This document shows positions 13,501-25,500 of a stretch of DNA of 64,000 nt, one piece after another (the stretch's first letter is position 1; the number at the start of each line of letters is the position of its first letter). The notes beneath the pieces are model-generated. The model worked only from the letters and a program-made list of their open reading frames with translations, was not told the origin of the DNA and ran no database searches. The stretch comes from Sipunculus nudus (Eukaryota; Annelida; Sipuncula; Golfingiida; Sipunculidae): the NCBI GenBank assembly GCA_026874595.1, contig CM049309.1:75462723-75526722 (forward strand). The letters run 5' to 3'. Made by a program: the position numbers and the translations under genes.

Positions 13501-16500
13501 TTTACCTCTGAAACTGTTTAATTTAAAGTGAATATCTTTTTTACTTTTCTCTGTTTATTAGTTTTATAATCATAAGTATGTACTATGTATAATGCATATG
13601 TGTCCTCTTTAGTCTGTCTTTATGCTGTTATTATGATTTACAGAGTATGGAACATGGAAACACTCAGCAGTACACCAGACAAACTGATGCCACACCCATC
13701 ATTTGTATATACAGCCAAGTTCCATGGACGTATCAATAAGGTGGTGGCCACGGCTGGTTACGATCACATCATCAGGGTGTGGAGTCTTCAGGGTGACTCC
13801 GATCATGCTCAGGTAGACTCTGAGGCTCCGTATTCTCTCTCTTTTAGAACTGTTCAATATGTCACACATTAATCACAATACAGTAAAACTGATCATGCTC
13901 AGGTAGTCTCTGAGGCTCAGTATTCTCTCTCTTTTAGAACTGTTCAATATGTCACACATTAATCTCAATACAGTAAAACCGATCATGCTCAGGTAGACTC
14001 TGAGGCTCAGTATTCTCTCTCTTTTAGAACTGTTCAATATGTCACACATTAATCACAATACAGTAAAACCGATCATGCTCAGGTAGACTCTGAGGCTCAG
14101 TATTCTCTCTCTTTTAGAACTGTTCAATATGTCACACATTAATCACAATACAGTAAAACCTATCATGCTCAGGTAGACTTTGAGGCTCAGTATTCTCTCT
14201 CTTTTAGAACTGTTCAATATGTCACACATTAATCACAATACAGTAAAACCGATCATGCTCAGGTAGACTCTGAGGCTCAGTATTCTCTCTCTTTTAGAAC
14301 TGTTCAATATGTCACACATTAATCACAATACAGTAAAACCTCATCTAACAACCACCTCAGGTAAGCGACCACCTCAAAATAACAACCACATGTTCACGGT
14401 CCCAATTATATTTTGCTCTTTATTTCAGACCTTGCTTAAATGACCATCTCAAAAATGTGACCACTTTATTGAGGTCCCATTGATGGTTGTAATTTCGCGG
14501 TTTCACCGTGTATGATAGGCCTGTGAATTGTGAGGGACCTTGGAATTGGTTCAGTTTTCCATTCTTTACCTTTGATATTATCCTCAATTCAATTTTTACC
14601 TAAGTGGTAAATTTCAAATTTGGTTATAAATAAAAGCAAAAATTTAACCTCAATGGATGGTAGTTAATTTTAGCAAGTGAATGAACAGTGTAGCTCTCCC
14701 TCTATTTATCACGTCCATTTCTGTCTCTGTGTGAGTGGAAAGGTCATATTGCTGAGAATTAAAAACTTGGTGGTGGGCACATAAAGGATAAATAGCCACT
14801 TATTGCATTGAGCTCCTTCATATTTGACAGCTTTGGACCACTAACAAATTAATTCAGTTCACATAGTGTAATTGCTGTAGTTAAAATTCTCGCATCATGA
14901 TAAGGAACAAAATTTGCATTATATGGAAAATGAATATCACATTCCACTGAACTCAAAAGTTTATATTATTTGTAGTTTTTTTAGTTTATATAATCTGCCT
15001 TGACTCAGAATGAGACAAGTCAGCTAATTTTAAGAATTCCAATTTGTTTAGAAAATTCTCAGACAGCACTCACTTTAGGTCAAAACTATCAAATCTCTGA
15101 TAAGATCATTAACTGTAGCATATCTTGATCAATAAGTTGTAAAAACTACCAGTAAATAAAAAAAACTTAAACTGGATGCCAAAAAATGCCACACACTAAT
15201 TGTTTATGCAGATATTTCCCCAGAATACTTCAGTTCATGTTTTAATTGACAGTTCATGTTTTGATTGACAGGTCATAAATTGATTGACCATTCATGTTTT
15301 GATTTACAGTTTGTATTTTGATTGACAGGTCATAATTTGATTGACAATTCATGTTTTGATTTACAGCTCATGCAAGAGTTAGATGGGCACATGAGTTACG
15401 TCAACTCCTTATGCTTTGACGAGGAAGGAGGTAAAATGGCATCAGCTGACTCGCTGGGAGTGATACGAATATGGAATGTCCATGTCACTGATCAGCCGTC
15501 AAAGAGAGGTATGTGAGATGGCAGGTGATATGGTGAATGACTATTTGTACCATTCTGCTTGCCAGTAAAACATTCATAAAGGAGTTAAATAACTATAAGA
15601 TAGTGGGCATTATGTTACAATTATGGTGATGTTGTAATGCAGAATAATAAAGCAACATTTCTGTGGCATTTAATCAAAATAAAGTTTGTATAGTAAATGA
15701 TTGTGTATTTGAAGAGAATAAAATAGGGAAAATTTAATATTGTTCAGTAAACATGTGAATACACAATTCAGAATGGGGTTTGCTAATGTAGCTTGATGTA
15801 TAATTCTTTTAAAGAAGAATTATAAGAGATGTTTGTGTTTCTAGGTATTCTTAGAGACTGGACATTATTCAAGGAGCTTCGTGATGAAGAAATTAAGGTG
15901 AGCAATGCACAGAACGACACTTGATTTTATTTGTGTGTTGTTACTTAACTTCTTGGTTTAGACTCTGACAAACATGGCCAGTATACCTGATTATAACTGT
16001 GTTATTTATAATATATGGATCAGTATTTAAGACTTTGATTCAGTTTTTCAGATATTCAACATCTTCTTGGTAGCCTCTGATTTTGTTTACTAGTTGTTAC
16101 AGTTGACTCTGTTCCAAAAAAAACACAGTAAACTGGATAATGTTTGAAAATATTTTAATGTGTGGAATAGTGTTAAGAAATTTCCACTTTCAAATATTTG
16201 TTACAAGAGATTTATTAATAAACATTAACCATAATTTTGTTAAAAGATTTTAAATTCATGAGGCTGTTCCATTACTCTTTCCGCTTCCTAATAAAATCAA
16301 ATTTGAAACATATATCTTATCTTTTTTAAGGGTGCTGCCATCAACTGCGTTCTTTTCCATCCTAGTGGTCGACGACTTCTCGTCCATTGTCGTGACAACA
16401 TACTGCGTACAATTGATCTTCGAGTGTAAGTAACTGGTCACTCATATATTTGACAAAACTCATATATATTTCCTGTACATGTTAAAAATGACTTTACTTA

Positions 16501-19500
16501 CTCTGATACATAATGATATAATGATGTGGTTTGTGTTTCAGGCTTACAGTATGTCAGAGGTATATTGGTGCTTTAAACTTCCGAGAACAGATCCGCAGTA
16601 CAGTAACACCATGTGGTACATTTGTCATAGCTGGCAGCGAGGATGGGGTAGCTTACGTGTGGCATTTTGAAACAGGTATTTCAGGAATGTTTTCAATTGT
16701 AAACACAAATCGGTATACAAGAGCATGTTTTGTTTGGACATCACCGGTACACAAGCTTGTGAGCAGGGATACACTTTCTTGCTTCATTGCACATAAACCA
16801 AAAATTTTGAATATATTTTCTAAAATTTGCTGGAATGGTAAATATTTAGTATTTTTTATGCAGAGAAGGTAATTGAAATGTCATTTTTCCTGTTCTTTTG
16901 AAACATAATGTGACCTGACATTGAATAATGACTGAGCAAACTAAAGGTCCATTGGATAGGTTGTAAGGTTTTATGTATTCAAGTCATTCATTGCTTACTG
17001 TTTATTACTGTCAATCTTTGAATCTGTACATATCTTAGAACAATGCAACAGTTTTTAGCTCAACAGACTGTAAGTCATCTGAGCTATTGAAAAGGACCTT
17101 TGGATCTTGTTTGTCCATCATTAACAGTAAACGTTACCGAAAGACCAAAATAGTCCTGATAGTTCTCCATTTGCATAATTAAAATTAGGTCACTGGGACC
17201 AATGTTTTCCAAAACACGAGTTACACACTAGTCAATGAGAATTTACACAAACTTCTCATGAATGCTTTGATGGATTGTCATAAAATTTGGTATGCATATC
17301 ATTCTTGAAACACTTTATTTAATTATTCACTTTTTTTCCTTACCAGGTGATCAGGTGGCCCGTTACTCAGAGCTTAATTTCAGGCATCCCCTGACAGATG
17401 TGGACTTCCATCCTCATGACCACATGGTGGCATTTTCTGCTTTTGGAGAAAGTGAACCTGTTCTTGTCTTCCGATACAACTACAAGAGTGAGTCATCCAT
17501 TACAATGTAGAAAAATACTTTAAAAATCAAATTTTTAGCTTAAAGAATCATGGCAGAGAAAAAATTAAACTAATAAAATTTTAGATATTTTCAGGTAGTT
17601 AAATATCAGCCCACTGGAAATGACTTGCTGCTACTTGTGTGTTTAAAATAGTGCACAATTAAAACCTTTAAAGCTGTGATAATATTAAAATATATAAGAT
17701 TTTATCAACAATCAACACATAAATTTACACATCAGAAAATAACATAGACCAGGTTTCAGTGATAGAGACTTAATGGGGTATATTAATAGTTTAAAACAAA
17801 ATTTTAATTACTTTCCAGGGTTTTTTTTTTCCAGTGACCCTACCTGAAAGAATGAGTGTCAGATTGCCTTTCATTTGGACTGATCAAGTTTAAGATAAAA
17901 TTGAATTGGCTTATTACTTTAATTGTGACCTTGGACTTTGAATCTGTATCACAATGTCAGATGAGTTACTGCAGTTGATTGTATGATCAGATATCCAGTG
18001 ATTTTGGATGATATCTATGAAATGGACTGTTCATTGCCTCCATGCACATAAAATTTTGTTTCCCATGCAACATAATCTCTGTTGTATCAGTGTTTATGTC
18101 TATTGTATGCTGGATGTTCTTAAACTTGTGTAATGTTTGTGAGCCTTTGTTGTTTATGTTTATTTACAATAAAAACCTGTAAGAAGTTTTAGACTCCATA
18201 TGATGTATTATTGTTTACTTTTATAACATTTGTATAAATTTGCTCTCGTAGTTGCTCAGGAGAATGCCGGGATAGGGACCATGGCGTTCAGGTCGGGTCC
18301 AGCAGGATCGCCAGAAGTCAACCTCGATGCAATGAAGCTGGATGAACCTCAAGAGTAAGAGCTGATAATAAAAATATAACAAACATTGATCAGAGCAATG
18401 TACACGCTGATTCACAGGCTTGTGAACACTTAGGCTAGGGGCTGCAGTACACTTGTTGATGGATCATAATCGATCCCCTGTACACAAACTCACACTTATT
18501 GTAATGCAGAGTAGATCAATGTGTAATAGTTTAAAACAGTGTATTCTTTTTATTTTCATTCAACCTGTTGGTCTAATGCTGAAAAGTCTTAAGTTAAAGC
18601 ACTAATTAGGTTAGTATTTTATATGTTATTGTATATATTATTAGTAGCTCTCCTAGTTAGAGCACTGGTAAAGCCAGAATCTGTTTATCTACCTGGATCT
18701 TCTCCACTGGTTAGAGCACTAATTAAGTCAGCATCTTATATTCTTCTTGGTCCTTTCTCCTAGTTAGAGCACGAAGGTAGTCAGCATCTTATTTTCTTCT
18801 GGGTTGTCTCTCCTAATTCGAGCACTAAGTTAGTTGAGATGTTTTATGCTTCTTGGTCCTTTCTCTTAGTCAGAGAGAGCACTAAGTTAGTCAGGATCTT
18901 ATATTCTTCTGGGTCTTCTCTTAGAGCACCAAGTTAGTCAGCATCTTATATTCTTCTGGGTCCTCTCTCCTAGTTAGAGCACTTAGTCAGGATCTTATAT
19001 TCTTCTGGGTCTTCTCTTAGAGCACCAAGTTAGTCAGCATCTTATATTCTTCTGGGTCCTCTCTCCTAGTTAGAGCACTTAGTCAGGATCTTATATTCTT
19101 CTGGGTCTTCTCTTAGAGCACCAAGTTAGTCAGCATCTTATATTCTTCTGGGTCCTCTCTCCTAGTTAGAGCACGAAGGTAGTCAGCATCTTATTTTCTT
19201 CTGGGTTGTCTCTCCTAATTCGAGCACTAAGTTAGTTGAGATGTTTTATGCTTCTTGGTCCTTTCTCTTAGTCAGAGAGAGCACTAAGTTAGTCAGGATC
19301 TTATATTCTTCTGGGTCTTCTCTTAGAGCACCAAGTTAGTCAGCATCTTATATTCTTCTGGGTCCTCTCTCCTAGTTAGAGCACTTAGTCAGGATCTTAT
19401 ATTCTTCTGGGTCTTCTCTTAGAGCACCAAGTTAGTCAGCATCTTATATTCTTCTGGGTCCTCTCTCCTAGTTAGAGCACTTAAGTTAGTCAGCATCTTA

Positions 19501-22500
19501 TATTCTTCTTGGTCATCTGTCCTTGGTAGAACACTAAGTTAGTAAGCATCTTATATTCTTCTTGGTCCTTTCTCCTAGTTAGAGCACGAAAGTAGTCAGC
19601 ATCTTATTTTCTTCTGGGTCATCTCTCCTAGTTCGAGCACTAAGTTAGTCAAGATCTTATATGCTTCTGGGACCTTTCTCCTAGTTTGAGCACTTAGTTA
19701 GTCAGGATCTTATATTCATCTGGGTCTTCTCTTAGTTAGAGCACCAAGTTAGTCAGCATCTTATGTTCTTCTGGGTCCTCTCTCCTAGTTAGAGCACTAA
19801 GTTAGTCAGGATCTTATATTCTTCTGGGTCTTCTCTTAGAGCACCAAGTTAGTCAGCATCTTATATTCTTCTGGGTCCTCTCTCCTAGTTAGAGCACTTA
19901 GTCAGGATCTTATATTCTTCTGGGTCTTCTCTTAGAGCACCAAGTTAGTCAGCATCTTATATTCTTCTGGGTCCTCTCTCCTAGTTAGAGCACTTAGTCA
20001 GGATCTTATATTCTTCTGGGTCTTCTCTTAGAGCACCAAGTTAGTCAGCATCTTATATTCTTCTGGGTCCTCTCTCCTAGTTAGAGCACTTAGTCAGGAT
20101 CTTATATTCTTCTGGGTCTTCTCTTAGAGCACCAAGTTAGTCAGCATCTTATATCCTTCTGGGTCCTCTCTCCTAGTTAGAGCACTAAGTTAGTCAGCAT
20201 CTTATATTCTTCTTGGTCATCTGTCCTTGTTAGAACACTAAGTTAGTCAGCCTCTTATATTCTTCTTGATCCTCTCTCCCAGTTAGAGCACCAAGTTAGT
20301 CAGCATCTTATATTCTTCTGGGTCCTCTCTCCTAGTTGGAACACTTAGTAAGTCAGCATCTTCTTTTCTTCTGGATCCTCTCGCCTAGTTAGAGCACTAA
20401 GTTAGTCAGCATCTTCTTTTCTTCTGGATCCTCTTTCCTAGTTAGAGCACTAAGTTAGTCAGTATCTTATAATTATCTGGGTCCTCTCTCCTAGTTAGAG
20501 CACTAAATAAGTCAGACTATTATATCCTACCTGGATCCTCTCTCCTAGTAAGAACAATAAGAAAGTTGGTATCTTATATTCTACCTGGATCTTTTTATAA
20601 CAAATTATTACATCAGTGGTGCCCAACAAAATATCTAACCAGATAAATTCACAATAAGAAACACCCTAATATTATTCATATGTATTTTCTTGAAATCCCT
20701 TGCAAACAGCTACATTTGGCTTAGTGTTCTCAATAAAAATTATTTGTTCATCTAATTATCAATGGGAGCCTTACTGTGTTTTCATTTTTATTTATTTTTT
20801 TTCGGTGGTGTAACAGGCTAGGAGATATTGACACCTCGGCAGTAGACTTCCGTGCTCAGGCGTCGGCTCGCTTAGAGAGAGTGAAGAGGAAACTAGAATC
20901 TGTCACAGTAAGTCAGCATGTGAAAACACAAAACATCCTATCATACGCAAGTTTGTGTAGGACCCAAAATTAGTACAGCAAGGATGCTTACCTTTCAACT
21001 GGTGGTAAAAATAACTTCACTTTCACATCAAGTTTTATCAAGGCTAAACAATGTAATACTTGAAAGACTTGCACAAAATTAAAATTAAAAATTCCATTAG
21101 TCAAACGGATCACATGACAGTGGAATTTCTACTGTATCACACATAAAAGATGCCTGAAAATATGTTGATTCATGTCAGGGCAGCCACAGGACATTGGCCA
21201 AAATTGGTCTTTGCTCCGAACTCGCTGCCACCTTGTGGATTCTTTCATTCACCCAGCATGCAAGACAAAAAAAGATGTGCGCACACATAGTGAGAGGTCA
21301 CATGCGTGCGCGCACATCTCGTTTGATCTTTCATGCTGTTGGTGAATGAAAGAATCTCAATCAAACATCACCTTGCAGGTAAGGCTCATTTAATTATTCA
21401 ATTCTGATATACCTAAATATACCACTGTCCTCTCTCAACAAGCCATCTGTTTTATGGCAAAAAATTCATCTTTTGATCTCTGTATCCTTCTAAACATCAC
21501 CATTGTAAAAAATTAAAATTACCTTGAAGTTTTACCTAAATTAATTTGTAAGTATAACTGACTGAGACTTCATTCAAATATGTGCACATATTTATGCAAG
21601 AATCAGTTAAGTGTAGCAATCACAGGCTAACTAGATATGCATTGAGGCAAATATATTATACATGTTATATTACCTTTGATAAGATATAACAACTTTTTAA
21701 TATGCTTTTCGTCTAGCAAATATTTGGATTGAAAATTAACACTGCTAAATAAAAGGTGTCAGTATCATATTATCATTATTACAGCTTAACAAAGATTGGC
21801 ATGTGAGTACTGAATGTTAGTGATTGAATTAAGTATATACAGTAGAATGCCGTTTTTCCAAAGCGTCAGGGGACAAGCTTTTTGTTTGGAAAAACAAACT
21901 TTTGAATTCATGGTCAGGGGTCCAGCAGCAAGTTTGTATGACATTTTATGCCAAGTTACCAGGGAACACCATGTTTCTTTTTACCTACATAATAGTCTAC
22001 CTCGACATATAAAAATATTAGATTCACTGCAGAGCCTGATTTGTTTCAGTCCACCCTGGGGACTCATATTTACATAAACTCATGTAAAATATCAATATAC
22101 ATGAAAAATGTTTTGTAAGAATGAATAAATTTTCAGTTCCCTTTTTAAAATTTCAGAAAAATGAATTTTCAGAAAACGGCATTCAGAAAAAGGGCATTCT
22201 CATACAGGTTTTTTCTAGCAGTACATTGTGAGTAACTTTTAATTTATTTTAAACCAGGCGTCACTTTTTATTGTTGTACTGTAAGCCTGTAGATGTTACC
22301 TCAGTATTATGTGTGTGATACAGTGATTGTGTAAGTTTATATTTTTCTCTTTAGTTTCTATCACATTTTCCCTATAGGTATTAGGATTTTTCAACTTTTC
22401 ACTACTTTAGAAAGCACTTTTTGTGTCACAGGCTTTCCAGAGTCTTCCGCTGGCAGCTAACGAACATCCTCTTGGGGTACCTTCCAGGAGTACTTCCCCG

Positions 22501-25500
22501 TATCCTCCACAATCTATGATGAGCACATGGGGCTCTACGTTTGATGGTACAAGTCTGATGGCGCAAGGCATGATGGTATGGGTACTGTCATTCTGGCTAT
22601 AATTTAAATCAAAAGGGATTTTCAGGAGATTTTATGCATTTATAATGGAACTGTTTTTTGCCTGGATGTAACTTGTTTACTACCAGGTTGCACAAGGCAG
22701 TTTTTACCAAGTTACTGAGACCTTAGCACCTATTGTTAAGTCTAAATAAATGTTGGTTTTTCCTGGTTATACAGTGGCACATGCATTTTAAGACATTTGT
22801 TTAAATAGGAGCTGACATGGGATTTTTCCCTTTAGTTGTGGATTTCTATACAAACCTTTTACTCCCAAAAAAAGCATGTAAGCACAGTCATCAGGAACTT
22901 CTAGCAGTGTATTATTTGTGTTCTCCGATAATGTGTAGAGACACCTGTCATTTCAAAAAGCTGATGAAAGTATTCAAAATATGTTTCTGCAGCTGTTGTC
23001 TTATGTACCACATAAATCCTTCAGACACAGATCCCTGCAACCAAACCAAATGAATAAAGTTGTACACATTAGGTTGTTATTTCCACAAGGGCATCAGATA
23101 GATGATGTGGTAAGCACATAAATTTCTCTATCTTGATTTTGTGTGAACTAGTTGGCTTTCCTCCAGCTTTTCTTTTACTAGCAGTTTAAGAACTGATGCA
23201 CATAAGCACTTTTGCCCAGTACTTTTCTCCCAGTATTGCTCATAATACCTTCCAGTTTCAGTGATTTTATTTAAATTTTTGCAAGCTGACATTCAGATAA
23301 TAAATAAGATTTGGTTGTAATAAATTATCATGTGCTGATGTCTTCTGTCCCAGTCTCCACACTCGGGACGACAAGTCCCACTCTCCGTACAACAGCAGCA
23401 AATGGCAGCCCAGCAGCAGTACATGAAACAGACCACATCTGGCTGGAGACCAGGCTTCATGTCAGGTTAGTCAATATGGATTAAGTATTATACACCTGTC
23501 TAAGTGGGGTTGTATGATGGTAGTAGCAGCATCCTTCTTTTGGTATGTCTATCTGTTAACCTTTAGTGTCACTGTGATAATTAATCAGTGATGTGAAGGA
23601 TTAGGTGATACTCACTATGAATACTAAATGAGTTTTATCTCTATCTCACCAAAGTTTGATTTTTGGTAAAAAATCCATGCATGTTTATTGAAGTCAGACT
23701 TCTTTGCAGTCTCACTGCAATATCTTACCAAGGATACAATGGATTTTAATGAAACTCTATTAATACAATGTAATAACCTCGATAAAAATCTTGACTGAAA
23801 TTGATTCTAGGCAAGATCCACATATATTTATATGAGGTCAGAGGTCAGCAGACTTTGGTGTCACTTTGGTGACTAACCAAAAATATGATGGATTTTCATG
23901 AAATTCAGTATAAATATCTATCAGTGAGTTTTTCATGTTATTTCAACTCTGGGAAAAATCCATGTATATTTAATGAGGTCAGAAATTCCCAATTTGTTTG
24001 TGATGTAGCTATGACAACAAGAATTTTGTGTGTTTTTCATGAAATTCAGTATGAATGTATAACCAATAAAATAACCTACCTGGCTTCAGTACTCTGCAAA
24101 ATCTTTGCATATTTTATTACGACAAATGTCACAAGCATAAGACGAGGGTATTATGCACTCTTGCATTGCCTCTCATCACTCCTGTTACTTTCCAATATTA
24201 AGACTACAAGTTTCATAAAACAATTTGGTGTGATTGTATTTCTCTGCACAGAAAAAAAAATAATTTCACGTTCATGTTTCCTGGTGTGTCAGTGGAGCCA
24301 CTTAAACACCATGATGTAATTGGTCTGGATAACTCATAGAACCCATTTAATTTTACTGTTTATCTGGACAAAGATGTGTTGTATTTGCCTATGCCTGTTT
24401 GTTTGCTGGTTGGTAGTGGTCATTCTTTATGTCCATAACAACCTGAGTTGGTTTTGAACCTCAAAACAGATGGCTTGTCCAGGATAATTTTCCGCCTGAC
24501 ATTTTTGTCTAATGGGCTTTAATTTGTTTTGTTGGTGGAATTATATTGTTCTCTAATATGTACCCCAAGGTTGATAATATAGGAAAAAGATAAAATTTCG
24601 ACAGAAAGAATTAGCATACTGAATGTTACATCAGTTTGGTGTTCATCTGAAGTTATGGATTTTTGATTCAACTGTGCTGTACCCATTGTATGGATGAGTT
24701 GAATTCTTAAACCAGAAAAAAAGACTTGATCTTGGTGGTTTTGTTAAGAAGGACTAGATAGGAGCTTTAGTCAATTGAAATAAAATTAGGAACCCATTTC
24801 ATCTCAAGGTGTGCTGTTATGCATTGTTGGGGAATATATGCAGTATGCAATGTTGAGAAATCAAGTATGTGAATACTCGTGTGGTGCTGATTAATGGATG
24901 ATTGGTTGTGTTTCTTTATGATCTATTTAATTGGTTGCATTTTCAGAGAATTTCTAAACAGTGATTATTCATGCACAAGCGAATAAGTCACATCTTATAG
25001 AAAAGTCTGTCAGATACATAAGGAACGCACAAAGTGGTGACACCTGGAGCCACATCTCTGGACAAGTATACAATTAAAAGTCTCAGTCACAGCATGATTA
25101 ACAATTTTAACATGATTAATGGGGACAGGTACTGTTGTCTGCTGATGTGTTTTAACTTAAGGCTGTTGAGTAACAAAATACAAAAGTGTATATATCAGTG
25201 CTGTCAGAATAGCAACAGGTCCCTCAAATGTTGAAAAGCAATAACTAGAGCAGTTGCATAGATAATTGATTATTAATCCATTGTTGGTTGCTTTTTTTAT
25301 ACAATCATTTGAACATGATTAACAACCGATTCTGAGCACCAGTGAATGCTTCATATTTTTTTTATTTTCAGTGGGCAGGAAAGGAGCTGCAATCCCAGGA
25401 CAGGCACGACCCCCAGAGCTCTCTCTGACTGTAAGTAAAAGGAATTTCCTCCAGTCATACAGGTTATAAAATATATATGATTTCTCATATCTTTATGAAA

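Noticed and set aside
23885..24319. 144-codon plus-strand open frame
   Set aside because: It lies in a degenerate tandem repeat inside an AHI1 intron; composition is unlike a protein and no motif is present.
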